Below are positions 23,920 through 36,700 of a stretch of 64,000 bases of DNA, in pieces (the stretch's first letter is position 1; each line of letters opens with the position of its first letter). Origin of the DNA: Metopolophium dirhodum (Eukaryota; Arthropoda; Insecta; Hemiptera; Aphididae); NCBI RefSeq assembly GCF_019925205.1, contig NC_083560.1, positions 17,503,145 through 17,567,144 of the forward strand, given 5' to 3'. The notes beneath the pieces were generated by a model, which worked only from the letters and a program-made list of their open reading frames with translations, did not search any database and was not told where the DNA came from. The translations under genes and the position numbers were made by a program.

Positions 23920-25124
23920 TTACATGACGCGAATGATATGGTAGGCACGTTTTGTTTATTCGTAATGTACCTAATTATTCAATTAACGGATGACGAAAAT
24001 TTGGTATTTTGGTCTCACGAGTATATTATTATTAGTGTGCACTAGGTCTAGTATATATTAAACATAAAACCTTATCGGCGGTACTACGTATATACAGTTT
24101 CCCTCCTCCAGCATATACCTAAAATGAAGTCACTCGGATAATGTAATGTCCACCGTAAAAATATGATATAATAGTACCATCACGGGTACCTATTATATTA
24201 TGCGCCCTTTTGTATTTTATTCGCTGTTTACGCACATTATTTAGCTGCCGGCGGTCCGGTCGCCGTCCCCGTGTTGCAACCCGCGCTCGCGATGTCTATT
24301 TTATGGTTCTCGTTGCACCTTTAATCGCGCCGTGAACATACCACTCGGAAACACTCATCGGAAAATTAACGAAAATCGATATACGTTTCTAAGGTTACCC
24401 TGCAGCCGCGTTGTTGGTTTTCGAGTTATTTCGCGAGACAAAGTGTAAAAATAAGGGTTTCTAGCGAACACACACACAGCGGTGGTTGTGTGTACGTGGG
24501 GGGAGCCTAATTGTATGTCCGAACAACCGAGCCGACAACGATGCATTGTATATAGATATACAATATATTATGTACACAAACAACACACACACACACACAC
24601 ACACACACGTATATATAGGTATAATATAGATATTATGTCTGTAACGATACATACTGCAGTGTATATCGCTGTCCGGTGTTTCTCGTTTCACGGTGTCAAA
24701 TAATGCTCGTGTGACAAGTAGGGTGGGAGCACGCGTATCCATTACGCCCTTAAGCGGGGAACTGTCCGTTTTAGCGGCTTTGAAAACGGTGACCATAACA
24801 ATATTATACTTTGCGGGCATCACGTGCCCGCACGTGCGGAAACGACGAAATGAACATTTCTATAGGCATATACGTTTTTGTTAGCGAACGCGCAATAACT
24901 ACGACAGTGTTATAATACGACTACCTGGGTACCTATTGTTCATATCTTATTGTCGTGTGACGCGTCATTATAGACAAGTCATCGGATTACATTAAAAATA
25001 AAATAAAAAAAAAACAACAATAATATGATTTGCACTGACCGTTTCTGTCAAAGAACTGCGGTCCCCTCGGGGATGGGGAGGAAACAATTCGAAAAACGGA
25101 AGTGATTTTATAATAAAACGCAAG
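23920..25124. other. Intergenic DNA with CpG-rich patches and a CA repeat
   Basis: CpG-rich patches occur at 24240-24330 and 24700-24860, without an assignable exon. Open frames at 24355-24884 on both strands cross the CA repeat and neighbouring CpG-rich DNA and lack family signatures. Confidence 0.45.
24583..24608. repeat. (AC)13 microsatellite
   Basis: An uninterrupted run of 13 AC units. Confidence 0.95.
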
Positions 25125-25534
25125 GCTGGGCAATGGGCATTGACGAGTTATACCAAGTTAGAAGTTAAATTAATTTTAACTTACTAACTAAACTTATTAG
25201 TTCGGTGTTTCAATGAACTTGACTTTAACTTAACTCATTTGTCTCTTAAACCAACTAATATTTTTCTTTATTTTCCCAATTAAGTTAATTTTGAATATAT
25301 TCCTGTTATCCGAGTATCGCTTATCTTGTTAAATAATACTTCATAAATGACATTTTTTTTATTATTAACTTATCTTATAAATTTAAGCTAAGTTAAGTCA
25401 ACGGTATTTTTTAACTTAATTTAAACTTAATTAATGTATTAAAAATGTCTATTTACTTAACTTTTAATTTAATTGAAAAAGAAAATACATAACCTAACTT
25501 CACTGAGTTAAAAAATACCATTAACTTGCCCAGC
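25125..25534. mobile_element. MITE with GCTGGGCAA ends
   Basis: Ends are GCTGGGCAATGGGCA and TAACTTGCCCAGC, a 9-bp perfect inverted repeat. The interior is made of degenerate TTAACTTAA/TTAAGTTAA words on both strands, so much of it can fold. No target duplication could be confirmed (flanks AACGCAAG and GTTGATAA). Probably hAT-like by end style. Confidence 0.55.
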
Positions 25535-25880
25535 GTTGATAATAATATAATGTAGGTACGCGTGTTGAACCAGCCAAACCGTTCGGCTCAACCTGAGACT
25601 CGGGTGTACATCGGGGTGTCTAGACTTGAGCATAAAAATACAGAACGATTGACGTGGGCGTATAACGTCTAAGGCATATTATTGCACCTCTCGAGTTTTC
25701 GACAACGACTGTTTTCCATAATCCGACTGTAATTTTCAGGAACCTCTTCATACGCGTTGCGATGCGCAGGTATGAAGCATAAGTCTTCGTAAATTCCGTC
25801 ACCGATATGCTTAGTTGGCGCGGGAAAAGGGAATTTGTTGGGTTGGGCGGCCCCCTTTTCGAACAAAATGTACCCTTCCG

Positions 25881-26522
25881 TTTTCGGCCAGTGTCACTTT
25901 TCGGCCAGCACCTACAGTTTTCTTTAAAATTTACAATTATAACGACTGAACTCAACAATTTTTATATTTAATTAAATACGATTGTATCCAAAAAAGTGAT
26001 TTTTTTTAACATTATTACCTACAACTGTAAAAAAACTGAAAAAAATAAAACAATTGGCAATAAACTGTTATAACATTTTATTATTACAATTGATTATATT
26101 ATATATTTATATTAGTATTTATAATCAACGTTATTACTTACATTAATCGAATAGAAATTATTATAGTCATATAATACATATAGGTAATAAGAATAGGTAT
26201 ATAATAATAATTATGATAGTAAAATATAACCAACTATGAACGAAATTAAACTTACATTGAAGAGTAAAGGTAATAAAAATAGTAAACATTTTTCGAACAA
26301 AAATTAATTGTTTTAGTTTATTTGATTAAGTTAATAATATGTTAAACCATTTTATTGCCAATTGTTTTATTTTATTATTTTTCACTCAATTGTAGGTAAG
26401 AATGTTTAAATCACATTTTTGGATTCAATCATATTTAATTAAACATAAAAATTGTTAAGTTCAGTTGTTATAATTGTAAAAGGAACTTTGTGTTTTGGCC
26501 GAAAAGTGACACTGGCCGAAAA
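25881..26522. mobile_element. Foldback element with doubled TTTTCGGCCA ends
   Basis: The left arm (25881 to about 26105) and the right arm (about 26300-26522) are inverted copies of each other over roughly 220 bp. Matching words include TTTTCGGCCAGTGTCAC, ACAATTATAACxACTGAACT, AATTAAATAxGATTG, ACAATTGGCAATAAA. Each end carries TTTTCGGCCA twice, 18 bases apart. The central loop is short and AT-rich. No open frame and no clear target duplication was found. The family is not recognised. Confidence 0.7.
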
Positions 26523-27514
26523 GGGAATGGTAAGTTTTGGCCGGAAACGGCGACGCCCGTTGGGTTCCCTCCGGATTTCACTCGAAATGCACACGGCGGT
26601 GTTATAGGTACGATCGCAAAATAAGAAACCGTTAGACAACTTACTACGACTCGTGACGAACGAAAAGGCGTCGTAAACAATGTCACGAGACTCGAGGAAA
26701 AAAAAATTCCGCCGCCTTTGTCCGGTACCCCGTGTGGTATAAAATTGTATTGTGTGACGTTAGTACTATGTAGCTTGCTGCCTATTACGCGGCATAGGGC
26801 TGCAATAACGCACGTCGAACAATAAATAAAAACCATTAGGTTGTCGATCGCCGTTTTCGGCTGCAGGCGGGTGAAATTTCTCGAAATTTCGCGCACCGGA
26901 TGACCCACGGTGCGCCGAATCTAAACGCCGTAATAATATTGTAAGACGAAACCGTTCGCGGTTCGTAATGATAATAAAATTGCTCGCCGCCGCTGCAGCA
27001 GCGATCCATTAGAATAAAATTATGTACACGCTTTAGCGTTTTATCCGTTTATTAATTAATTTTATTCCCACTCGCGGTCTTCGAAAATATTCTGTTCGCC
27101 CCGCTGCATTATTATCCGTACTCGGTCGCATAATTTCTATCCAAGGGCCCGTAGTATAACGAGTTAAATAATGATTATAATAATAAATTATAGTACGCGC
27201 CGCGGTCGCACGTCGCGTATAATTACTGTAATATACAGGGGGCAAAACGGCATTCTCCAACGGCGTTCGACGTTTGAATTCCAATGCTGAGTCTTATAGT
27301 TGGCTCTAATAACAGGTATAAACGCAGTACGGCAACGAATTAGGGTTATTAGGGTGTTTATGCGCCGAATAATACCTAAAAATGCGCACGAACGAATTGA
27401 AAAATACGCGTTGAATATTTGTGTCGATTATTTAATGAAAATCAAGTAAGGCGTTTAAGAGAAATAATATATTAGAATTATCGATTGCAACATTAGGATT
27501 ACATACGATTTACC
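26523..27514. other. CpG-richer intergenic DNA, no gene assigned
   Basis: Composition is balanced from 26525 to 27290. The minus-strand frame 26468-26908 (146 codons) runs into the arm of the adjacent foldback element and has no domain, so it is not accepted as a gene. The frame 27033-27284 is likewise unsupported. Confidence 0.4.
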
Positions 27515-27673
27515 CGGGCTTGAAACCGAAAACATATTTCCCGATTTCGATTTCGGTTTCGAATATTGGTATTTATTTTTTCTGATTCCGTTTTTGGTTT
27601 TGAATTTTTTCGATTTCAGTTTCGGTTTTTAACGGTATTCAAAATTGGTATCAAATTTCGGTTTACAGCCCTG
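27515..27673. mobile_element. Short hAT-like MITE (CAGGGCTTGAAACCG family)
   Basis: Starts CGGGCTTGAAACCGAAAAC, ends CGGTTTACAGCCCTG. The interior is built from degenerate GATTTCGGTTT units. Flanks CGATTTAC (27506-27513) and AAATTTAC (27674-27681) match at 6 of 8 positions. Two further copies lie at 53801-54321. Confidence 0.65.
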
Positions 27674-28066
27674 AAATTTACATAATATTAAACATTTCAG
27701 AGGGTTGCATCGAACAACTACAATACAGTTCCGTTATTTATCTCCGAATAGCAATATAGAATTCGTGACAAGAAATAAGCGATCATTTTCATACAACCTA
27801 TATTATACAAAATACAGATTTAAAAACATAGATTCGGGGTTTTAGTCGATTTCATTTTTTTGTGTATGTTTTTCTTATCGACTAACCATAAAATAAGTGA
27901 TAACAACCAGAAAAAAGTACGTATACAAATTCGTTAAATTTCGAAAAATATTCAAATGTATGCAAAATAAAATGTTGACATTTAAATATAAACCAATTTC
28001 TGTAAAGTAATATATCATGCGACAGGCAGAACATAAAAAACACCAGCAATCATAAGCACCCTAACC

Positions 28067-28107
<41 letters not shown>

Positions 28108-28910
28108 CATAATATACCACGAGATGTCTATTAAATTACGCTTATTGTGTAAGTGGCACGTTTTTCTAAACCTTTGTAAGATACCTGCGAAAATGAATGT
28201 TGGCTTTTTAATTGTTATGTGTATGTTACTCATCACGACGATGGTATATTTTTAGGGAGAACATTGATAAATCAATATCATAATATGACAAAAATACCTC
28301 TTGGACTAGGTGCTTTACGATATTTGTTGTCTTGAAATAGAAATACTCCACGAATATATTATTAAAACATGCTTGTGTGGAGCGAAGAGCGTATGTTATT
28401 ATGTACATGTGGTATAGAAATTATAATATTAATATTGAATGGACTCGGTATGTAGGTAGGTATACGTGTTTTTGTTTTGAGACCTGCGGTTTTTGTGTTG
28501 GGTGGGGAGGGGAGTGGGGGGTAATGAAAGAAAATATGAGAAAACACTTCCCATCGACGAGCTGCGTACCTAATAGACGAACTCACGATTAAAGTATGTT
28601 TGTTCTGCACATTGTGTAACCGGCAGATTGTAAATGTAATTCTCATTCGAACATCCTCCGGCGCGGGTTAAAAACAGTAAATTCCGTTCGCATTTTTTTA
28701 TCTGTTCGCGGAGGGTCTATACACGGGTTGCATAGCACTGTCCCGTACAGTGAATTCCGACCGAGTTTCGTCCGACGACCTATGCGGCTATAATGCTGCA
28801 GGTAGGTGTACACATAATAAGTTGTGAATACGGTTCGGCAATAAATTTAATATTATAACAATGTCTACACACGTCGCCACCGTTCTCTATATCGGAAACC
28901 CCTGTGCATG
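27674..28910. other. Intergenic DNA with a (TAA)n tract, no gene recognised
   Basis: A GC-richer patch lies at 28480-28530 and 28650-28790. Overlapping frames on both strands (28226-28646) lack domains. The (TAA)n tract is listed separately. Confidence 0.45.
28068..28106. repeat. (TAA)13 microsatellite
   Basis: About 13 uninterrupted TAA units. Confidence 0.9.
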
Positions 28911-28949
28911 CCAATACGATTCGTATTATTATAATGCGCAGGACATATC

Positions 28950-28951
28950 AC

Positions 28952-28987
<36 letters not shown>
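28950..28987. repeat. (ATT)n microsatellite
   Basis: About 12 ATT units. The counterpart in duplication B (about 30377-30397) is shorter, at about 7 units. Confidence 0.9.
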
Positions 28988-29124
28988 GTAGCGCGTGCCG
29001 AGTATGTGACTATACGCAGTGCATTAGACATATTTTTACATTTCACTCCAAAGCACATGCCGAAAGAGCCACGAGGTAAACATAATATTATAGCGACTGT
29101 ATGGTTTAATTTGGTTACCTAACG

Positions 29125-29766
29125 CAGCGTTTCTTAAACTTTTTTATCCGCGGAACCCTTTTTTATGTCCACTTTTTGTTCTCTACTTTTTTTTCTGGCT
29201 TTTTAGCTTTTTTATTTAGCTTTCAACAGTAAGTTATTGTATAGCTCTACAATTAGAACCCATACTTTGTTCCAATAGTTTTAATGTGTCATTTTATGTA
29301 AGGATTATTTACAATAAAAATTATAATAATTTTGTTTGATAATAATGTGTAAACACTATTCTGTATTTAATTCAAAAAACATTTTAAATAACAGACAATA
29401 ACAGGACTTCTAAAGTTCTAAATTTCAATTTTTATGAGATGAGTGAAATCACTTTTTACTGTTACAAATATTCTTAATATTGAGCTTTATTGATGAAAAT
29501 TGTATTCTCATATTAGGTTCGGCATCAAGTCTGTTGCGGTATTTTGTTTTTGTTGGTACATATAGGTGGTGAACCCCGTTTCACATATATATAAGTGGTT
29601 AAAAATGGTAAAAGTGCCAACACGGCATTTTGTGACAATTGAGGATATTATTTATCTTTTGAAATGCACAAACATTTAACACAGAAATCGATTTAAAATT
29701 TTGAAAAAGAGCACTTAAGTTTGACGGAACCCTGGGGTTCCGCGGAACACAGTTTCAGAAACGCTG
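29125..29766. mobile_element. hAT-like element with CAGCGTTTCT ends
   Basis: The 642-bp element starts CAGCGTTTCTTAAAC and ends GTTTCAGAAACGCTG, 15-bp inverted repeats with one mismatch. A perfect 8-bp target duplication ACCTAACG flanks it (29117-29124 and 29767-29774). The paralogous copy at 30535-30542 has a single ACCTAACG with identical flanks, a direct view of the empty site. Subterminal CCGCGGAACCC occurs in inverted form at both ends. No transposase frame. Confidence 0.9.
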
Positions 29767-30320
29767 ACCTAACGTATGGTTTATGATTACCTACTGATAA
29801 TCACGGCTATAGATAATATGATGATAATATGATCGTGCCTTATTCATTTCACTTCGTAAAAAAGTTTAAACATTCGTTGCAAGGTTTCTTAAAAGTTTCA
29901 TTAATGGAAGTTCAAAAAAATTAGATATACAAAGGCGCAATATGAATTTAGAGTTCAAATTTCGACGACATTTCAACAATGTTCGAATAATTTTTCAGTT
30001 AAAAATTCAAAAAAGTTTCTCCTTTCTTAAAGATCAAATAGCTAACATTAAAAATGTTGATAGAAGACTCCCCAAAAATGTCACGGCCCTTAACCAAAAA
30101 AAAAAAAATTACTGGAAAGTAACATATATTTTTTTTATGAGCGTTTGAATTAAACAATTTCACGGTATTGGATTTTTACCGGTAAATTAAAGAAATTTTT
30201 ATCTATAGGTATTTGATATTTTGTTGTAATTCAAAAACCAATAACCTTAGATACACGACATTTCCACCATCTGTTAAAATTACCATTTTCCATACATAGT
30301 AAAATTTTCAAACTATTTTA

Positions 30321-31420
30321 CAATACGATACGATTTTAACTATACGATTTGAAATAATTATAATGCGTAGTACATATCATTATTATTATTATTATTATGT
30401 AGTGAGTATAGGGTATGTGACCATACGCAATGCATTAGACATATTTTTACATTTCACTCCAAAGCACACGCCGAAAGTCGAAAGAGCCACAAGGTAAACA
30501 TAATATTATAGCAACTGTATGGTTTAATTTGGTTACCTAACGTATGGTTTATGATTACGTACTGATAATCACGGCTATAGATAATATTTATTTTTTTTTT
30601 TATTATTTATTCTTCAAGAAGATAATGGGTGCCACTGAACATGTTCGTGTGGGGGCCAATGAGTTCACAATTTGAAATATAAATTCATTAAATAGTTCAT
30701 ATAAATTAAATAATTACAATTTGTAGTATACATTTCTCACATAACTATAACATTAATATAAGTAAACAATATATATTTTCTTCTCTTTGTTTTTTATAAT
30801 ATTATGTTATAATAAAGTATTATGTAAAAAATCGTGTAGTTAAATAATACAATAACATTTTTATTGGTAGTACATTCATGTCAATGTATAAATATTTTGT
30901 GTGGTATCTTGATTCTTTTTTTAGGATAATTTTTAGTATTGTATAATATGCTAATGTTTTACTCATTTCACTCAGTAAAAAATTTGAACATTAAATGCAA
31001 TGTTTCTTATAAATTTCATTAATGCAAGTTCAAAAATATTAAAGATGCTTAGGCACGAAAAGATTTAAAGTTCAAATTTCGACAATATTTCAAAAATGTT
31101 CAAATTATTTTTCAGTTAAAAATTCATAAAAGTTTTTTCTTTCATAGCTAACATAAGAAATTTTGACAGAAGACTCACCAAAAATGTTCCTACCTCAAAC
31201 CAAAAATAAAAATTTTACTAGAAAGTAACATTAATTTTTTATGAGAGTTTGAATTAAACAATTTTACAATATTGTATTTTCACCGGTAAATTAACGAATT
31301 TTTATCCATGGATTTTCGATATGTTATTTTAATTCAAAAACCAATAACCGTAGATACTTGAAATTTCCACCATCTATTAAAATTAACATTTTCCATACCT
31401 ACATAGTGAAATTTTTAAGC
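30321..31420 (+). repeat. Tandem duplication B
   Basis: Second copy, abutting copy A. It has the empty site for the hAT element but carries its own insertion at 30588-30942. Confidence 0.8.
30588..30942 (-). mobile_element. Poly(A)-tailed retroelement fragment
   Basis: This segment is absent from duplication A. On the minus strand it ends GGCACCCATTATCTTCTTGAAGAATAAATAATAAAAAAAAAAATAAAT, that is a 3' UTR-like stretch plus A-rich tail. ATAATAT flanks both sides (30581-30587 and 30943-30949), although copy A has two such words nearby, so the target duplication is not certain. No coding sequence remains. Confidence 0.5.
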
Positions 31421-34252
31421 TTTTTTTCCTCTTTTGGAGCTATTCATAGCCATGAAAAAGCATTTATTTTTTAAAAACTCGCATTTATTAAGTAATGCAT
31501 CCTATTCTACAATTGATGTTTACATTTTATTATTTAGATATCGCGATTTCATTGCCAACAATTTCTTTTATCTTTTCATAGATTAAAACATTCTGGGGAC
31601 ACGAAACCAATAAATTTTGCTCTAATTTACGTAGGAATTTTTATTTTTTATAATTGCATATGGTGCACCTATATTATTATTTGGTTTTTCTTATCGGGTT
31701 TATTTTGATATATATACATAATATATATGACAAATTCAAATGCATCTAAACCTACTAATGGATTATGGGACATGAGCTCTTCCTACGTCAAGTATAGAAT
31801 CTCTTGAAGTGGCTCCTAATTGAAGTCATGTCAACTTATCTACGGAATACTTCAGTTTTTTTTTTTCGTTCTTGCCTCCCAAGATAAATTACGACCCCTA
31901 GTTGTATGATTGTTTATTCGATATTTATTTGGATCTAAGCTTATTGTACTACAACTGACGCGTGCGCCTAATTATAAAAAAAATGAATAATTCTATAATA
32001 TAATATGTACTGAGGCTCACATTGTAGTTTTGTCGTTGCATGCAGTGAACTCATGTCAGCGAAACAACCCTAGATTTACATTAGCATTAAGCAATTTTAT
32101 CAATATCTGCTGAAAGAGTCCGGAAACATTGTCGTTTTGTACCCAGCAAACATTTCTAATTACATCATGGCCTGAACAAAATGGGATCCAACAATATTAT
32201 TTCGTACAGAGCTACACAATTCATTGATATTTGGATTAAAATATAATATAATTAAAACGACAATAATTGTTTTTGTTTCATTGCTGTTATCGACTCTAAA
32301 AATGTCTTAAAATATTAAATTATAAATACCGACTGAATCATTATGGTTTATAAAAATATTACTATACAAGACTAGATTTTAATTAAAATGGGTTTTTTCG
32401 GTTCCATTTGACTAGGTATAAGTTATTAGTATCAGCTTATATTATACAACTGCTGTTTGCATTGCTGAATTAAAATCGGCTTTCCTCGAAGTTGATATTA
32501 ACTCGTTACTGGGTTAATATGAATAAACAACGCCCTTCCTAGCTTGTTATTTATACAAGAAACCAAATAAAAACTTTTGGACGTGATTTGCGTGAGTAAG
32601 TAATATACAAATAAGCTCGCAGTGTATAGTCGAGTTGCGTCCGACAAGTCCTAATGCAGATTACTCACCGGGCTGTTATCGATTTGGACGAACAAATAGT
32701 GTATATGGCGCATACCTAAGTACAATACGGAATAGGACCGTCTTCCTCGTCCGACATCTCTCGGCGGCCTTTGCCTCCACGAGACTATCTCGCGATGGGT
32801 AGATTCATCGCGGACGATTCGCATCCAAATCCTGATTACGTCGACGTGTGTTGTTAGTGTCGTGGCACAAATACCGCAAAAATACGCAATATATTGTATG
32901 GACGATTTTCTACGCGCACCCTTTTGCCGATAACAATATGCACCAAAGGTTGAAACGGCGATGATTTTTTTTTTTTACTGTTATTCGCGCTGCCCGTCTA
33001 GTGATAGTAATATTATATACCATAACTACGTGGTGCCACACACTCACCTACCCGTACGATAATATTATCATTTTGCGGATAGATAGTGATTCGTAAGTGA
33101 CTCTCTGTAACGAATCGAACCAATAATAACAATATAGACGCGAAACGTGATAAAATATTATATCCGATCGTATCGTCCCAACGATCTTATTGTGAAGCCA
33201 CCAGCCCACCGGGGTTATTATGATAATGTGTATCGGTAACTATAATGAGTTTCACCGTTTTAACAATAGATGCGACATTTTATACATCACAGGCCCAGGA
33301 TTGTCACACCAGCTGTACCATGAAACGCGAAATTGGCCGGTAAAATGTTTTCGGTAGCTGTACGTAAAAAACGAAAAATTAGTAATTTGTTTAAATCATT
33401 TTTTTTTGTGTGTGATTTCACCTATACCTAAAGTGGTCGTTTATGCCGACATTCATATTATTAATGAATACAATGTTTTATCACTCGCGTCATCGGCGAT
33501 AACTATATAAAATACATTAAACTTATAGGTACCTAGGTAATATGACCTATGAATACGTGATAAAAAAAAATATTGTTCTAAAATTTAATCCGTGTGAATA
33601 ATATTATCGATATTGTCGATCACGTGTGTTTAATTCAGCGTTTACCTTTTAAAAATTACGCGTGACCCACTAAATACGGTTTTCCTGTACACTAACGCAA
33701 AACAGTACGTCAGTACAGGTACCTACATATTATAGTTATTACGCTGGTAAAAGCATTCAAAATGACGGGTCACTCGATTTTATCAACGGTGAAAAAACCT
33801 ATGTAAAATTTAAGTACAATTTACCGAACTCGCATCTGTAGTCGCACGGAGTCCGCGCGCATACCACACGTCCGCTCGAGGCCGACGGTTTGAAAACAAA
33901 CATTCGTTTGGCGTTTTGCAGAAAAAGGTTTTGTGGACGAGTGGACAACACATTTTTTATGGTGTGAGGACCAAAAAAAAAAAAAAAAAACAGAATAAGA
34001 AAAATGAAATAAATTTACGGTAAATTTGCATCTTCCGTGCGTGCTTGTGGACCTGCGATGATAGACGCTGCATTACATAATAATACTGTTATCGGCATAA
34101 TAAAATTACACGTACACCCGCGGTGCTAAGGTTTCCGATCGTCTAACACTATATGAGCTTATAGGTATGTGCCCGCGGTGAACGGGAGACGAATGCTTCA
34201 AGTACATAATATTTTGTTTAAGTTTCGAAACGTAGGTCTACCACGCGTGTTA
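31421..34252. other. Intergenic DNA with an unexplained GC-rich block
   Basis: Mostly AT-rich and featureless. From 32590 to 32900 the composition is clearly richer in CpG. It holds a 20-codon plus-strand frame (ATG at 32797) and, on the minus strand, an ATG at 32757 with MSDEEDGPIPYCT then stop at 32716. Neither can be supported as an exon. A smaller CpG-rich patch lies at 33830-33960, followed by an A18 run at about 33974-33991. Confidence 0.4.
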
Positions 34253-34260
34253 GGTATACT

Positions 34261-34850
34261 TAGGGTTCTGGATTTCTAATATTTCACTTGAAATTTTTCA
34301 ATTGAAATGTTTCAAAATTGAAAATTTCACTCTTCTTGAAATGTTTCAATAAAATTACGATAAATATGTTTTCTTCCTTTAAACGTGTTCGGTTATAGAT
34401 GATTAGAAATAATTTATTGATTATACACACCGAACACATTGTTAGTAAATAACTTTTCAGTTATAATTCATCGCTTATCAACCAAGGTTTACGAATTATA
34501 TTATTATCACTACAATATGTTGGTGGTCAATGGTTATAAAAACTATTGTAATAATTATAAACTTATTAACTAAGTTTGTTACTGTATAACCGCATAAAAT
34601 ATTATGGTTTAATTGTACTAACTGTATTATATTATCGGTTATCACTTTTCAATTGAATCCCTATTGACTTTTAAATCATTATTATTATTATTCGTCATAT
34701 TTTTTGGACCCAAATTATGGCAACATGTCGTTGTTGTTTTGTGTATTCATTTTTCATATTGATTCTTGGACGTTACTACTATCTTGTTTTTATTTTTCAT
34801 AGAAATGAAATATTTCAAAAAAATAAATTTCATGAAACTTTAAAACCTTA
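34261..34850. mobile_element. hAT-like MITE (TAGGGTTCTG / ATTTCATGAAA family)
   Basis: Starts TAGGGTTCTGGATTTC and ends TTTCATGAAACTTTAAAACCTTA. Flanks GGTATACT (34253-34260) and GTTATACT (34851-34858) match at 7 of 8 positions. TGAAATATTTCA-type palindromes are frequent near both ends. Related copy at 36311-36692. No coding capacity. Confidence 0.75.
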
Positions 34851-34858
34851 GTTATACT

Positions 34859-36310
34859 ATTATAATATTATACGCACGGAATCATAAACATAAACAACGG
34901 ATCGTAACCATACCATCTTTACCACTGCTGGAGCGTGCAGCTTGGAGGAACTATATCCATCTATACGACTGACGAGTATCAGTTGAGATTACTTTAGGCA
35001 GTGGTGACCCCAGGAGAGGGGGCGGTTAGGGGTTATACCCCCCCTCCCCACGGCCCCACCCCATTGTCTCATAAATCCCATTATTTTTGTCTTTGTTATT
35101 CCCACCGCAGTTAATGTAAATTTATTGTCATACTTATACAATTTTGGGCACGCCATCGACTTTAGACGTCGTGTCGAGTACATAGTTCACGAAGCTCATA
35201 TTATTATAATATTTTTGGCGAGTTCCACGCGTCTGAGAGAATACCTAATTATTGTTCGCATTACCACACGGGAGACGGTATAGTCCTCGACGAAAATTCG
35301 TACCTTACTCCACAAATATTTCACGATCGCGGTCGATGATGGTAGGTAATTAAATGTGAACAAGCACTTAGTAATAGTGACTAGGAGGCACCTACGACCG
35401 TCCTCGAAATCAGTTTAATCAGTTTTTTATTCAATTCTTTCATAATATTGGTTAACGGCTTTCGGTATATTATACGAAATACCATATTGCGCGAATATAT
35501 TATTAACAATTTACGTCATCATGGTACTATTATATTATATAATATTCCTCTCTTAATAACAATGTCATTTACTACGACACAGTCTTCCATTATTATATAT
35601 ATAGTAGGTAGGTAGATAATGTAATAATAATATTTCGACTGAAATGCAAATTGTCCTTTAAGTGCTCCGAATGAAGATTATGGACTTAGTAAATTTGATC
35701 GAAATAAACAATTTGGAATTTACTTGCGAGAGACATGGTGCGATATTTTTGCCATGACTAAATACCCTGTTCGAGATCGAGATATTAACGTATTATTTTT
35801 GCAATACATGGCATAATATTATTATTATTATCTTTAGAAGTTAAAAGACGATATTACCGGGAATTGCCAATTTTAATTAAACTCACCCCCTCTCGCCTGT
35901 TCAGTAATCATTCCTGTATTTTAATGCCTTATTTTGTTCAATAGCAATACGACCCTTTCACAAACAGAATATTATGATAAAAATATCCAATTGCCGTATG
36001 CCTTTACCTGTATATATTACAGACTTTGAACTTACTACGCTAAAAAACGATCCATTTTGTAATCCCCAAATGGATGTTGTATTAATTAGTAATTAACGAA
36101 ATGTAAATAGTGCCTGATTACAATACCATATTTTATTATGCCTCTATAATAGTAAATAGAATCTTTTGAATAGAAAATGCCCTATAAAATGTAAAACATA
36201 ATAGGCGTGATATATTGATTATTATAATACTCACAATGTATTGTTTCAATAAAAAAAAAAATAAAAAAATTAGCAAAGGAAGTCTCACATAATAAACTTA
36301 CTTATTATAA
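34859..36310. other. AT-rich intergenic DNA with one G/C palindrome
   Basis: Contains the G/C-rich segment at 34998-35062 (separate entry). The minus-strand frame at 34989-35183 crosses it and is not supported. No gene recognised. Confidence 0.5.
34998..35062. repeat. G-rich/C-rich segment with GGGGTTATACCCC
   Basis: AGTGGTGACCCCAGG is followed by GAGAGGGGGCGG and then G4-TTATA-C7 at 35029-35044, an inverted repeat. Comparable G-CTATA-C arrangements occur at 43566 and 44516. Possibly the remnant of a transposon end, but no second end was found. Confidence 0.4.
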
Positions 36311-36692
36311 TTAGTATTATGAGTATGAAAAATTTCAAATGAAATTTTCACTTTGAAATATTGAAAAAATATAATATTTGCTTACACTTTTTTTTCAAAT
36401 TGTGTTTTTTTATAATGATTTCATAAAATCATCACTAGATGTTCATACTGATTTCATACCTGATTAGTGATTATCAATATTTGATTCCGGATCATGATGT
36501 AAAGAAGTTATTATATATAATATACAAGGACATAGATAATTATCATGTAATTCGTATAATGTACTATGTAAGAAATATTTCTATAGTATATTTCATTTAA
36601 CACTTAACTAACTAGTGGTGCGTGCTGTGTTCTCTACACAATAGTAATGAAATATTTCAAAACAATAATTTTCATGAAATTTCAGAACCCTA
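36311..36692. mobile_element. hAT-like MITE (TAGGGTTCTG / ATTTCATGAAA family), degraded
   Basis: The right end reads TTTCATGAAATTTCAGAACCCTA, matching the inverted left end of 34261-34850. The left end is less clear (TAGTATTATGAGTATGAAAAATTTC), so the start is approximate and no target duplication was confirmed. Confidence 0.55.
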
Positions 36693-36700
36693 AAGTACAA

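Larger units (their letters stand above)
28911..30320 (+). repeat. Tandem duplication A
   Basis: Collinear with 30321-31420. Shared landmarks: CAATACGAT at the start of both; ATTATAATGCG; an (ATT)n tract; TAGACATATTTTTACATTTC; AAGGTAAACATAATATTATA (copy A: GAGGTAAACATAATATTATA); TGATAATCACGGCTATAG; CAGTTAAAAATTCA; CATTTTCCATAC. Copy A carries a hAT element (29125-29766) that copy B lacks. The later part (29870-30320) also resembles 49080-49300, so the duplicated unit contains repeat-family sequence. Confidence 0.8.

Noticed and set aside
26468..26908. 146-codon minus-strand open frame, the longest in the window
   Set aside because: It runs into the inverted arm of the foldback element at 25881-26522, has no recognisable domain, and another minus-strand frame is open across much of it. 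Balanced composition explains the lack of stops.
28861..29122. Frames with leucine or tyrosine runs
   Set aside because: Produced by the (ATT)n microsatellite read in different frames.
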